Part shown: positions 31,052 through 39,470 of the stretch, one piece after another
How positions within the stretch are numbered: the stretch's first letter is position 1
Layout of the letters: each line of letters starts with the position of its first letter
NCBI RefSeq assembly: GCF_008641065.1
Contig: NZ_VTRS01000001.1
Span: 744,001 to 808,000 of the forward strand
Direction of reading: 5' to 3'
Length of the DNA: 64,000 nt
DNA from: Rhabdaerophilum calidifontis
GTDB lineage: Bacteria; Pseudomonadota; Alphaproteobacteria; Rhizobiales; Beijerinckiaceae
The notes under the pieces: model-generated
What the model saw: the letters and a program-made list of their open reading frames with translations, nothing else
Database searches by the model: none
What the model was told of the DNA's origin: nothing
Translations under genes and position numbers: made by a program

Positions 31052-32269
31052 ATGCGGCTTGGTTCTCAGATCGCCGTGCTCGCCCTTGTCGGCGGCGCGG
31101 CGGCGCTCGGCTGGTCTCAATGGACCCGCGTCGCGCCGGTTCTGGCGCAGGTGCCGGGGTTCGGATTTCTGGCTGCAAAGCCGTCGACCGGGTCGAGGCA
31201 GGGCCAGCCGGGCGGCGGCGGGCCGGTGCTCGTCGAGGTTGCCACGCTCGCGACCGGCGCCATCGTCGAGACGACCGAGGCCGTCGGCACGATCCGCGCC
31301 TATGAATCGGTGGCGCTGACCGCCAAGGTTTCCGGCATTGTCGATCGGATCAGCTTCGAGGAAGGCCAATCGGTCAAGGCGGGCGATGAACTCGTCCGCC
31401 TCGATGTCGCCGAGCGTCGCGCCGATCTCGAAGCCGCGCGCGCCGCGATCGCCACCGCCCGCGCCAAGCGCGAGGAGACGATGCAGAAGCTCCAGCGCGC
31501 GCTCGCCCTGCGCCAGACCGGGGCGGGAACGGAAGCGCAGGTCGCCGACCTGACGGCGCAGGTCAAGACGGCGGAGACCGATGTCGTCGCTGCCGAGGCG
31601 CGGGAGCGTTCTGCCGCCGCGCGGCTCGACGATCTCATCCTGCGCGCGCCCTTCGAGGGGCGCGTCGGCCTGCGGCAGGTTTCGCTCGGTGCGGCGGTGG
31701 ATAGCAAGGTCACCATCACCACGCTCGACGACATCTCCCGCATGCGGCTCGATTTCGCGGTGCCGGAGACCCTGATCGCCCGGATCGCGGTCGGCAGTCC
31801 GGTCGCGGCGGAATCGGTCGCCTTCCCCGGCCGTGCCTTCTCCGGCACGGTTTCGGTGATCGATACCCGCATCGATACCGTGACGCGCGCGGCGCGGGTG
31901 ACGGCGGTGATCCCCAATCCGGACCAGGCGCTCAAGCCCGGCATGTTCATGACCGTGCGGCTGCGCGTCGCAACGCGCGAGAACGCCGTGCTTGCGCCGG
32001 AGGAGGCGATCGTCGCCGAGGGGCCGCGGCAGATCGCGTTCCGGGTCCGCGACGGCCGGGTCGAGCGCCGTGTCGTGACGATCGGCCAGCGGCAGGACGG
32101 CAAGGTCGAGATTCTCGACGGCCTCGCCGCCGGCGACGTGATCGTCGTTCGCGGCGTGCAGCGCGTGCGCCAGGGCGTTCCGGTGCAGACCCGGCCGGCC
32201 TTCGGGCCGCCCGGTTCGGCGCCGGCGGCGGGGAGCGTGCCGCCGCCCGGGCCGGATCGCAAGGCGTAA
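31052..32269 (+). CDS. RND efflux periplasmic adaptor (membrane fusion protein)
   Basis: A 405-residue HlyD/MFP-type adaptor. N-terminal anchor (IAVLALVGGAAALGW), lipoyl-like half-motif (TAKVSGIVDRISFEEGQSVKAGDELVRLD), alpha-helical hairpin (RADLEAARAAIATARAKREET ... QVADLTAQVKTAETDVVAAEARERSA), second lipoyl half (RAPFEGRVGLRQVSLGAAVDS) and membrane-proximal domain. It should link the RND pump encoded 14 bases downstream to an outer-membrane channel. Divergent from selO. Confidence 0.92.
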   Translation: MRLGSQIAVLALVGGAAALGWSQWTRVAPVLAQVPGFGFLAAKPSTGSRQGQPGGGGPVLVEVATLATGAIVETTEAVGTIRAYESVALTAKVSGIVDRISFEEGQSVKAGDELVRLDVAERRADLEAARAAIATARAKREETMQKLQRALALRQTGAGTEAQVADLTAQVKTAETDVVAAEARERSAAARLDDLILRAPFEGRVGLRQVSLGAAVDSKVTITTLDDISRMRLDFAVPETLIARIAVGSPVAAESVAFPGRAFSGTVSVIDTRIDTVTRAARVTAVIPNPDQALKPGMFMTVRLRVATRENAVLAPEEAIVAEGPRQIAFRVRDGRVERRVVTIGQRQDGKVEILDGLAAGDVIVVRGVQRVRQGVPVQTRPAFGPPGSAPAAGSVPPPGPDRKA

Positions 32270-32283
32270 GGCGGGAGGCAGCC

Positions 32284-35200
32284 ATGCAGGTTTCGGACCT
32301 CACCATCCAGCGCCCCGTCTTTGCGAGCGTCATCAGCCTGCTGCTCTGCGTGGCGGGGCTCGCGGGGCTTTCCGCGCTGCCGGTGCGCGAATATCCGGCC
32401 GTGGACCCTCCGGTCGTCTCGATCTCGACCGCTTACAAGGGCGCCTCGAACGAGGTGATCGAAAGCCGCGTCACCGAGGTGATCGAGCGCGCCGTCGCCG
32501 GGATCGAGGGCATCACCAACATCTCGTCCTTCTCGCAGAACGACCGTTCCTCGATTTCGGTGGAGTTCGATGTCGGGCGCGATCCCGATGCGGCGGCGGC
32601 CGATGTGCGCGACCGCGTCGGCCGGGTGCTGGCGCGGCTACCGGACGGAGCCGACGCGCCGGTCATCCAGCGCATCGATTCCAACGCCCAGGCGATCATG
32701 TGGATCGGCGTCACCTCGAACAATCTCGACGCGCTCGAATTGACGGATTTCCTGCGTCGCGTGGTGGTCGACCGGCTGGCGACGGTGCCCGGGGTTGCGA
32801 GCGTCAATATCGGCGGCGAGCGCCGCTTCGCCATGCGCATCCAGATCGACCGCACCGCACTCGCGGCGCGCGGCGTCACGGTGCTGGAGGTCGAGCAGGC
32901 GATCAGGCGGCAGAATGTCGATCTCCCGGGCGGGCGGCTGACATCGAACCAGCGCGAGCTGACGATCAAGACCGATTCGAAGCTCGGTTCGGCGGAGGAA
33001 TTCGCGCGGATCGTGATCGCGAGCCGCAACGGCTATCAGGTCCGGCTCGGCGAGGTGGCGCGGGTCGAGGTCGGCGCCGAGGACGAGCGCTTCGAGTTCT
33101 TCGCCGGGGGCAAGACCGCGATCGGGCTCGGCATCATCCGGCAATCCACCGCCAACACGCTCTCGGTGGCCGAGGCGGTGGCGGCGGAGCTTGAATTGCT
33201 CCGTCCGGCCTTCCCGGAAGGGACCACGGCGCAGGTGCTCTACAACGAGGCGAATTTCATCCGCGCCTCGATCAACGGCGTGCTGACGACCTTGGCCGAG
33301 GGCATCGCGCTCGTCGTGCTCGTCATTCTCGTGTTCCTGCGCGACTGGCGCTCGACGCTCGTCGCCACCACCGCAATTCCGGTCTCGATCATCCCGACCT
33401 TTGCCGTGCTGTGGATGTTCGGCTTCTCGATCAACGTGCTGACGCTGCTCGCGGTGGTGCTGGCGATCGGCATCGTCGTCGACGATGCGATCGTCGAGGT
33501 CGAGAACGTGCATCGCCGCATCGAGGAGGGCGAGCCGCCGCTGCTCGCTTCCTTCATCGGCGCCCGCGAGATCGGCTTCGCCGTCATCGCGACCACGATC
33601 ACGCTGATGAGCGTGTTCGTGCCCATCGCCTTCATGAGCGGGCAGACCGGGCAGCTCTTCCGCGAATTCGGCATCACGCTCGCGACGGCGATCTTCTTCT
33701 CCGGCGTCGTCGCCCGGACGCTGACGCCGATGCTGTGCTCGAAGCTGCTGACCCAGCATCACGGCTGGGTGCATCGCGTTACCGAGCCGGCCTTCGCCGC
33801 CATGAACCGGGGCTATCGAAGCATGCTCCGCGGCGCGCTTGCGGCGCCGCTCATCGTCATCGCCGTCGGTGTGGTGATCTCGGCCGCGGCGGTGCAGCTC
33901 TTCGCGATCGTGCCGAAGGAATTCGCACCGGTCGAGGATCGGGGCACGATCATCATTCCGATCACGGCGCCGGAAAGCGCCTCGCTCTCCTACACCCGCG
34001 AGCGGGTGAAGGAGGTCGAGGCGATGCTCAAGCCCTATGCCGATCAGGGCGTGATCTCCACGATGCTGACCATCGTCGCGCCGGGGCTGCAACGGCCGGC
34101 GCCGGTCAATTCCGGGCTGATCATCGCCCGGCTTGCGCCGTGGGAGGCGCGCAGCATCAAGCAGCAGCACTTGCAGCAGCAATTGCTGGCGCGGGTGCAG
34201 GCGGTGCCGGGCGCGCGCGTCTTCCCGATCAATCCGCCCTCGCTCGGGCAGCGCGGCTTCCAGCAGCCGCTCCAGTTCATCATCGGCGGCCCGGATTTCC
34301 CGACCCTTGCCGCCTGGCGGGACATCGTCCTGGAGAAGGCGAATGCGGCCGGGATCTTCCGCAATCTCGACAGCGATTACAACGAGCGCCAGCCCGATCT
34401 CCGCGTCCGGATCGACCGCGCCCGCGCCGCCGATCTCGGCATCGCCATCGACGATATCGGGCGCAGCCTCGAATTGATGTTCGGCGAGCGCGAGGTCTCC
34501 ACCTTCGTCGATCGCGGTATCGAATATCTCGTCATCATGCAGGCCCGCCAGCAGGACCGGATGCGGCCGGACGATCTCAAGAACGTCTTCGTCAAGACCA
34601 GTTCGGGCCAGCTTGTGCCGCTCTCCAATCTCGTGACCCTCGCAGAGATCGCGGGGCCCCAGCGGCTCAACCGCAACGACCGGCTGCGCTCCATCACCAT
34701 TCAGGGCTCGCTCGCGCCGGGTGTGACGCTCGGGCAGGGGCTCGACACGCTCGACCGGATCGCCAGGGAGAACCTGCCGGCGGAGGCGCGGATCAGCTAT
34801 GGCGGCCAGTCCAAGGAATACCGGCGCGCAAGCTCCTCGCTCGCCATGACCTTCGGCTTCGCGCTGCTGGTGGTGTTCCTGGTGCTCGCCGCGCAGTTCG
34901 AGAGCTGGATCGCGCCGGCGGTCATCATGGTCACCGTGCCGCTGGCACTGACCGGCGCGCTCGCGATCCTGGTGGCGACGGGGCAGACGCTCAATGTCTA
35001 CAGCCAGATCGGTATGATCCTGCTGATCGGCATCATGACCAAGAACGGCATCCTCATCGTCGAGTTCACCAATCAGCTGCGGGAGCGCGGGCTCTCGGTT
35101 TATGACGCGGTGCTCGAAGCCTCGGAGATGCGGCTCCGGCCAATCCTGATGACTTCGATCGCCACGATCTGCGGCGCGGTTCCGCTCGCCGTCTCGACCG

Positions 35201-35427
35201 GCGCCGGCGCCGAGGCGCGCTCGACGATCGGCTGGGTGATCATCGGCGGATCGGGGCTCTCGACGCTGATGACGCTGTTCCTCGTTCCGGCCGTGTTCCT
35301 GCTCGTCGGGCGGTTCTCGGCGCCGCGCTCGACGATCGCCGAGCGCATCGCCGAGCTTCAGGAGCGCTTCGCCCGCCGCGACGCGAAGCCGGAGGAGGGG
35401 GGCGCCCGCGCGCATCCGGCCGAATGA
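32284..35427 (+). CDS. RND multidrug efflux permease (AcrB/HAE1-like)
   Basis: A 1047-residue inner-membrane proton-driven pump of AcrB length, with 12 predicted helices and two large periplasmic loops. Helix-4 proton-relay motif LAIGIVVDDAIVEVENV with paired aspartates, and the second-half equivalent GIMTKNGILIVEFTNQLRERG, are intact. N-terminus MQVSDLTIQRPVFASVISLLL is classical. It forms an operon with the adaptor; no TolC-type outer-membrane gene is adjacent, so it must use one from elsewhere. Substrates cannot be read. Confidence 0.95.
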   Translation: MQVSDLTIQRPVFASVISLLLCVAGLAGLSALPVREYPAVDPPVVSISTAYKGASNEVIESRVTEVIERAVAGIEGITNISSFSQNDRSSISVEFDVGRDPDAAAADVRDRVGRVLARLPDGADAPVIQRIDSNAQAIMWIGVTSNNLDALELTDFLRRVVVDRLATVPGVASVNIGGERRFAMRIQIDRTALAARGVTVLEVEQAIRRQNVDLPGGRLTSNQRELTIKTDSKLGSAEEFARIVIASRNGYQVRLGEVARVEVGAEDERFEFFAGGKTAIGLGIIRQSTANTLSVAEAVAAELELLRPAFPEGTTAQVLYNEANFIRASINGVLTTLAEGIALVVLVILVFLRDWRSTLVATTAIPVSIIPTFAVLWMFGFSINVLTLLAVVLAIGIVVDDAIVEVENVHRRIEEGEPPLLASFIGAREIGFAVIATTITLMSVFVPIAFMSGQTGQLFREFGITLATAIFFSGVVARTLTPMLCSKLLTQHHGWVHRVTEPAFAAMNRGYRSMLRGALAAPLIVIAVGVVISAAAVQLFAIVPKEFAPVEDRGTIIIPITAPESASLSYTRERVKEVEAMLKPYADQGVISTMLTIVAPGLQRPAPVNSGLIIARLAPWEARSIKQQHLQQQLLARVQAVPGARVFPINPPSLGQRGFQQPLQFIIGGPDFPTLAAWRDIVLEKANAAGIFRNLDSDYNERQPDLRVRIDRARAADLGIAIDDIGRSLELMFGEREVSTFVDRGIEYLVIMQARQQDRMRPDDLKNVFVKTSSGQLVPLSNLVTLAEIAGPQRLNRNDRLRSITIQGSLAPGVTLGQGLDTLDRIARENLPAEARISYGGQSKEYRRASSSLAMTFGFALLVVFLVLAAQFESWIAPAVIMVTVPLALTGALAILVATGQTLNVYSQIGMILLIGIMTKNGILIVEFTNQLRERGLSVYDAVLEASEMRLRPILMTSIATICGAVPLAVSTGAGAEARSTIGWVIIGGSGLSTLMTLFLVPAVFLLVGRFSAPRSTIAERIAELQERFARRDAKPEEGGARAHPAE

Positions 35428-35498
35428 GCCAGCCTGACGATTCGTTTACCATTCCGCACTAGGATGGTTGAAGCGGATCCTCGTGCGGACGGATCGAC

Positions 35499-36296
35499 AT
35501 GCGCGTGCTTTTCCTCATTCCGGTGCTGATCGCGGGGCTGTTCGGAGGCCTTGCGGCGCCGCGCGCCGGCGAGATTAATGTCGTCGGAACCGGCGACGGG
35601 CTCGAAATCCTGCGCGCCGTGGCAGCCGCCTACACGACGGAGCATCCGGGCACGAAGATCCTGGTGCCGCCGAGCATCGGTTCGGGCGGCGCGATTGCGG
35701 CGGTGGGCACCGGCCGGGAACGTCTCGGCCGGGTGGCGCGGCCGCTGACCGCGGCCGAGACGCAGAGCGGCCTCGTCTCGGTGCCGATCTTCGAGATTCC
35801 CTCCGCCTTCTATGTCCATCCCGGTGTCGGGGAGATCGGCCTCACCTCCGCCCAGCTCGCCGCGATCTTCTCCGGCAAAGAGAGCGAATGGGCGCCGTTT
35901 GGCGGTCCGCCGCTGAAGATCCGCATCGTGCGGCGCGAGGAGGCGGATTCGACCCTCCAGGTTCTGCGGACCGCGTTTCCCGACTTCCGCGACGTGAAGA
36001 TCACCGCCCGTTCCAAGCTTGCGCTGACGACGCAGGAGGCGTTCGATTCGATCCGCGAGAATGCCGGCGCCATCGGCTTCGGCCCCTATTCCAGCGCCGC
36101 CGCAGCGACGATGCCGGTGGTGCGGGTCGATGGCCGGCGGCCGCTCGACCCCGGCTATCCGGCGATCGTCACGCTGGCGCTGGTCTATATGCCGGAGCGG
36201 ATCGACGACGAGATCCGCGATTTCATCCGCTATTTCAACGCGCAGAAGGCGCAGGCGATCATCAGAGAGGCCGGCGGCAGACCCGTCCGGAGATGA
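35499..36296 (+). CDS. PstS-like phosphate/anion-binding periplasmic protein
   Basis: A 265-residue exported binding protein. Signal peptide about residues 1-23 (LFLIPVLIAGLFGGLAAPRAG). The body has PstS-like PBP-II features: VVGTGDGLEILRAVAAAYTTEHPGTKILVPPSIGSGGAIAAVGTG, SAFYVHPGVGEIGLTSAQLAAIFSGKESEWAPFGG, and AIGFGPYSSA. No Pst transporter genes adjoin it. Its stop overlaps the start of the chemoreceptor-like gene (ATGA), so the two are translationally coupled and probably act together, the binding protein sensing and the membrane protein signalling. Confidence 0.85.
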   Translation: MRVLFLIPVLIAGLFGGLAAPRAGEINVVGTGDGLEILRAVAAAYTTEHPGTKILVPPSIGSGGAIAAVGTGRERLGRVARPLTAAETQSGLVSVPIFEIPSAFYVHPGVGEIGLTSAQLAAIFSGKESEWAPFGGPPLKIRIVRREEADSTLQVLRTAFPDFRDVKITARSKLALTTQEAFDSIRENAGAIGFGPYSSAAAATMPVVRVDGRRPLDPGYPAIVTLALVYMPERIDDEIRDFIRYFNAQKAQAIIREAGGRPVRR

Positions 36297-38356
36297 ACCT
36301 GATCCAGCGTCTTATCCGGCCCTTCGGGCGCTCCATCGCCTTTCGCTGGGCGCTCTATGTCGTTCTCGCGGCCGGATTCGGCTTCGCGGCCCTGCTCGGC
36401 GTTACGTTGAGCGAGATGGAATCGCAGCTCGATGCCGAGGGTGCGACGGTGGAGGTGCTCGCCCGCCAGAAGACCGCCGAGCGCATGGATGCCGAGATCG
36501 GGCTGGTGCAATATCGGCTGATCGGGATGGTTCAGGGGCTCGAGGATTCGCTGCGCGCGGTCGCGGGGTTCCGGACGACGCAGGCCGCGATCCGCCACCG
36601 CAACGATGTTGCCATCGCCGAGGAGATCGGCAAGCAGATCGTGCGCGCCGGGTTCACGGGCGCGCTGGTGCTGGATGCCGAACTCAACGTGCTGGGCTCC
36701 GACAAGACCGGCGCCGAACTGGTCGCGGCCAGCCGGGCGCTGGAGCTGCACGAGTTCCGGCAGAGCTTTTCGGCGTTGCTGCGCAATGCCGATCCTGCCG
36801 CTCCGGTGGCGTTCCGCCATGTCGGGCTGTTCGATCCGGCGCTCGCGGCGATGCTGATTTCGCCGGTCCAGGACGAATACGGCGCCCTGGTGGCGTTGCC
36901 TGTCTTCGATGATTTCGGCGAGCCGGTGGCGCTGCTGATCGGGTTTCGCGTCTTCGAGCGCAGCGAGCCGCGGCTGCTCGAATTCGCCGATATCACGAAA
37001 TCGGTCGTGGCGCTGGTTGTCGGAATGCGTGTGATCTCGATCGCCGGCTCGGATGCGGATCTGCTCCAGTTCACGCCGGCGGGGGCGGACGGGCTGCTCG
37101 GGGTGCCGGATCTCGCCTCGGTCGGGCGCTGCCGCGAGACCTTTCCCTTGCTCAGGATCTGCGTCGTGCATCGGCTCGACGAGGTTCAGCGCTTCCGCAA
37201 CGAGATCCTGGAGATCGGCCGCGCGCAGTTCGAGCGCACGCGCCAGACGCTGTTCTCGATCGGCGGGCTGTCGATGCTGATCATCCTCTTGCTGCTCGTC
37301 GGCCTCGGACGGCATCTGACGCGGCCGCTTTCGGAGATCACGCAGGCGGTCAACGGCGTCGCCGGCGGCGAATGGCGCGTCGAGGTCCGGCATACCGGGC
37401 GGCTCGACGAGGTTGGGCAGATCGCGCGCGCCGTGGCCTCGATGCAGGTGGCGCTCGCCGAGCGCGACCGCATGCGCCAGGAAATGGTGCGGATCGACGC
37501 CATCAACCAGCGCCGGCTGGTGCTCGACGCCGCCGTCGGGCGCTTCGAGGATAGCATGGCCGTGGTGATGAAGGACATCACCGATACCGTGCGCGCGCTC
37601 GGCGAGACCAATGCCGCGCTCGACGAGGCGGCCCGGCGCGCCGAGGCCCAGGTCGAGACGATCCGCCATGCCTCGAGGGCGACGGCGACGCGCGCCACCG
37701 CCGTCAGCCGAACCACGCGCGAAATGTCGAAGACGATCCGGGAGATCGCCCGGCGCGTGCGCACCACCTCGGGCGTCATGCATCAGGGCGAGAGCCGCGC
37801 CCGGCAGGTCGAGGATCGGCTCGGCGAAGTCACGAGTGCCGCGCGTGGCGCGGAGGACGCAATGAATGTCGTGCAATCGCTGACCGCCGACATCGCGCGG
37901 ATCGGCCTGCGCGCCGCGATGGAGGCGATGGCGGGCGGTGCAGGCGAGGGCGGCTATTCTCCGCTCTCGGAGACGATCGGCGCGCTCGCCCAGCGTGCGG
38001 GCGAGGCTTCGGAACTCGTGACGCAGGCGCTCGGCCGGCTCGGCGCGGTGGCGGATGGCGCGGTCGACGCGATCGGCGCCGTCAAGGACGATCTCGGCGT
38101 CGCGCTGCGCGAGGCCAAGGAGATCTCGGTCGCGATCGAGGAGCAGGACGCGGCAACGAAGGAGATCGCCGATGGGCTCGGCCATTCAGCCAGCGCGCTG
38201 CTTGCGCTCGCGGATTCGGTCGATCAGCTCCGCAGCAATCTCGCGAGCGCGCAGGAGGTCTCGGCCGATTTCGTCGCCACGGCGCGGCGCATCGCCGATG
38301 ATGCCCGCGCGATCGATGGCAGCGTGCGCGCCTTCGTGCGCGATGTCGTGGCCTGA
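36293..38356 (+). CDS. Chemoreceptor-like membrane sensor with degenerate signalling tip
   Basis: A 687-residue two-helix sensor: TM1 about 18-38, periplasmic region 39-320 (with Cys280 and Cys290 possibly disulphide-bonded), TM2 about 321-338, HAMP 339-395 (RPLSEITQAVNGVAGGEWRVEV), then a long helical hairpin to the end. The tip region 525-565 reads VVQSLTADIARIGLRAAMEAMAGGAGEGG instead of the near-invariant MCP hairpin (LALNAAIEAARAGE-type), so it likely cannot bind CheA/CheW normally. Coupled by ATGA overlap to the PstS-like gene. Name as MCP would be misleading; role unknown. Confidence 0.75.
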   Translation: MNLIQRLIRPFGRSIAFRWALYVVLAAGFGFAALLGVTLSEMESQLDAEGATVEVLARQKTAERMDAEIGLVQYRLIGMVQGLEDSLRAVAGFRTTQAAIRHRNDVAIAEEIGKQIVRAGFTGALVLDAELNVLGSDKTGAELVAASRALELHEFRQSFSALLRNADPAAPVAFRHVGLFDPALAAMLISPVQDEYGALVALPVFDDFGEPVALLIGFRVFERSEPRLLEFADITKSVVALVVGMRVISIAGSDADLLQFTPAGADGLLGVPDLASVGRCRETFPLLRICVVHRLDEVQRFRNEILEIGRAQFERTRQTLFSIGGLSMLIILLLLVGLGRHLTRPLSEITQAVNGVAGGEWRVEVRHTGRLDEVGQIARAVASMQVALAERDRMRQEMVRIDAINQRRLVLDAAVGRFEDSMAVVMKDITDTVRALGETNAALDEAARRAEAQVETIRHASRATATRATAVSRTTREMSKTIREIARRVRTTSGVMHQGESRARQVEDRLGEVTSAARGAEDAMNVVQSLTADIARIGLRAAMEAMAGGAGEGGYSPLSETIGALAQRAGEASELVTQALGRLGAVADGAVDAIGAVKDDLGVALREAKEISVAIEEQDAATKEIADGLGHSASALLALADSVDQLRSNLASAQEVSADFVATARRIADDARAIDGSVRAFVRDVVA

Positions 38357-38359
38357 GGC

Positions 38360-39457
38360 TCAGCGCCGCGCGGCGGCGTCGCGCCGCAACGCCTCGCCGG
38401 CCGGCGCCGGTTCGGCGAGCCCCGCCGCCAGGCTCTCGATCTGGGCATGGACCGGCGAGGGCTTCGGCCGGTTGCCGGTCAGGAAGCGGACGATCTTCAT
38501 CCCCAGCGGCATGTCGTTGCCCGAGGGCAGGAACGGATCGGCATAGCAGGCCGCCCCCGCCGCGCGGGCGAGCGCCTTGATGCTCGCCACCATCTCGCCG
38601 GAGCCGGCGGCATAGACCGTGTCACCCGGCCGCAGCGCGGGTAGATGCTCGATGGCGCGGCCGGTGCGGGCCGGCGGCAGCGGGGTGGCACCGGAAGCGG
38701 TGAGAATGGCCTCCGCCGCGCCGTGGCGGGCGAGCCAATCGAACGCCGGGCGCATGTAGAGGTTGCGCGGGTCGCGCGTCGAGGCGATCACATGCAGCGG
38801 CCGGTGCGGCTGGCCGAGCCGTGCGGCGACCGCGATCGACCAGTTCGGCGCGAAGCCGGTGCCGGAGGAGACGAGCACGATCCGCCCCTCGCCCTGGCGG
38901 AGATAGGCGTTGCCGAACGGCCCGCGCACGCGGACCTTGCGTCCCGGCGCGATGCGCCCGCCAAGCGCCGAGGAGACGATGCCGTCATCCATCTGGCGGA
39001 TATGGAAGATGAGCTGGTTGATCTCGCGCAGCCCGTCCAGCGTCAGCGTCGGACTGTAATCGCGCTCCGGAAACCCGGCGAAGGCGACCTTCATGTATTG
39101 GCCGGGGAGATAGGGCACGGATTTGCTGGTCTCCACCGTGATCTCCAGGATCTCCCCGCCGAGATTGCGGATCGCGGTGACGGTGCCGCCGGTCTTCATC
39201 GCGAGAGGCACCGGTTCGAAGCCGATCTCGGCATCGCCGCTCACGCGCGCCTGGCAGGCGAGGATGGTGCCGTCTTCCTCGGTGCCGGCGGCGTCGACGG
39301 TGCCGCCGCGAAGCGTGACGCGGCAGGTCTCGCACTGGCCGGTGCAGCAATCCTGCGGGATGACGATGCCCGCCTCCAGCGCGGCCTCGATCAGAGTCGC
39401 GCCGGGGCTGGCCTGGATCGTGCGGCCATTGATGGTGAGGTTGCGCTTTCCACTCAT
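38360..39457 (-). CDS. [2Fe-2S] ferredoxin-flavin reductase
   Basis: A 365-residue oxidoreductase with an N-terminal plant-type [2Fe-2S] domain (Cys37, Cys42, Cys45 and Cys68; an extra Cys38) followed by FAD-binding (YLPGQYMKVAF, RDYSPTLT) and NAD(P)-binding domains (GRIVLVSSGTGFAPNWSIA, YAAGSGEMVASI). The order is that of phenol hydroxylase-type and ring-hydroxylating reductases. A Pro/Ala-rich tail ends it. No signal peptide, so cytoplasmic. It begins 13 bases after the cytochrome b561/EB_dh gene on the same strand; probably the electron input for that membrane protein. Confidence 0.85.
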   Translation of the reverse strand: MSGKRNLTINGRTIQASPGATLIEAALEAGIVIPQDCCTGQCETCRVTLRGGTVDAAGTEEDGTILACQARVSGDAEIGFEPVPLAMKTGGTVTAIRNLGGEILEITVETSKSVPYLPGQYMKVAFAGFPERDYSPTLTLDGLREINQLIFHIRQMDDGIVSSALGGRIAPGRKVRVRGPFGNAYLRQGEGRIVLVSSGTGFAPNWSIAVAARLGQPHRPLHVIASTRDPRNLYMRPAFDWLARHGAAEAILTASGATPLPPARTGRAIEHLPALRPGDTVYAAGSGEMVASIKALARAAGAACYADPFLPSGNDMPLGMKIVRFLTGNRPKPSPVHAQIESLAAGLAEPAPAGEALRRDAAARR

Positions 39458-39470
39458 GGCATCCGCTCCG

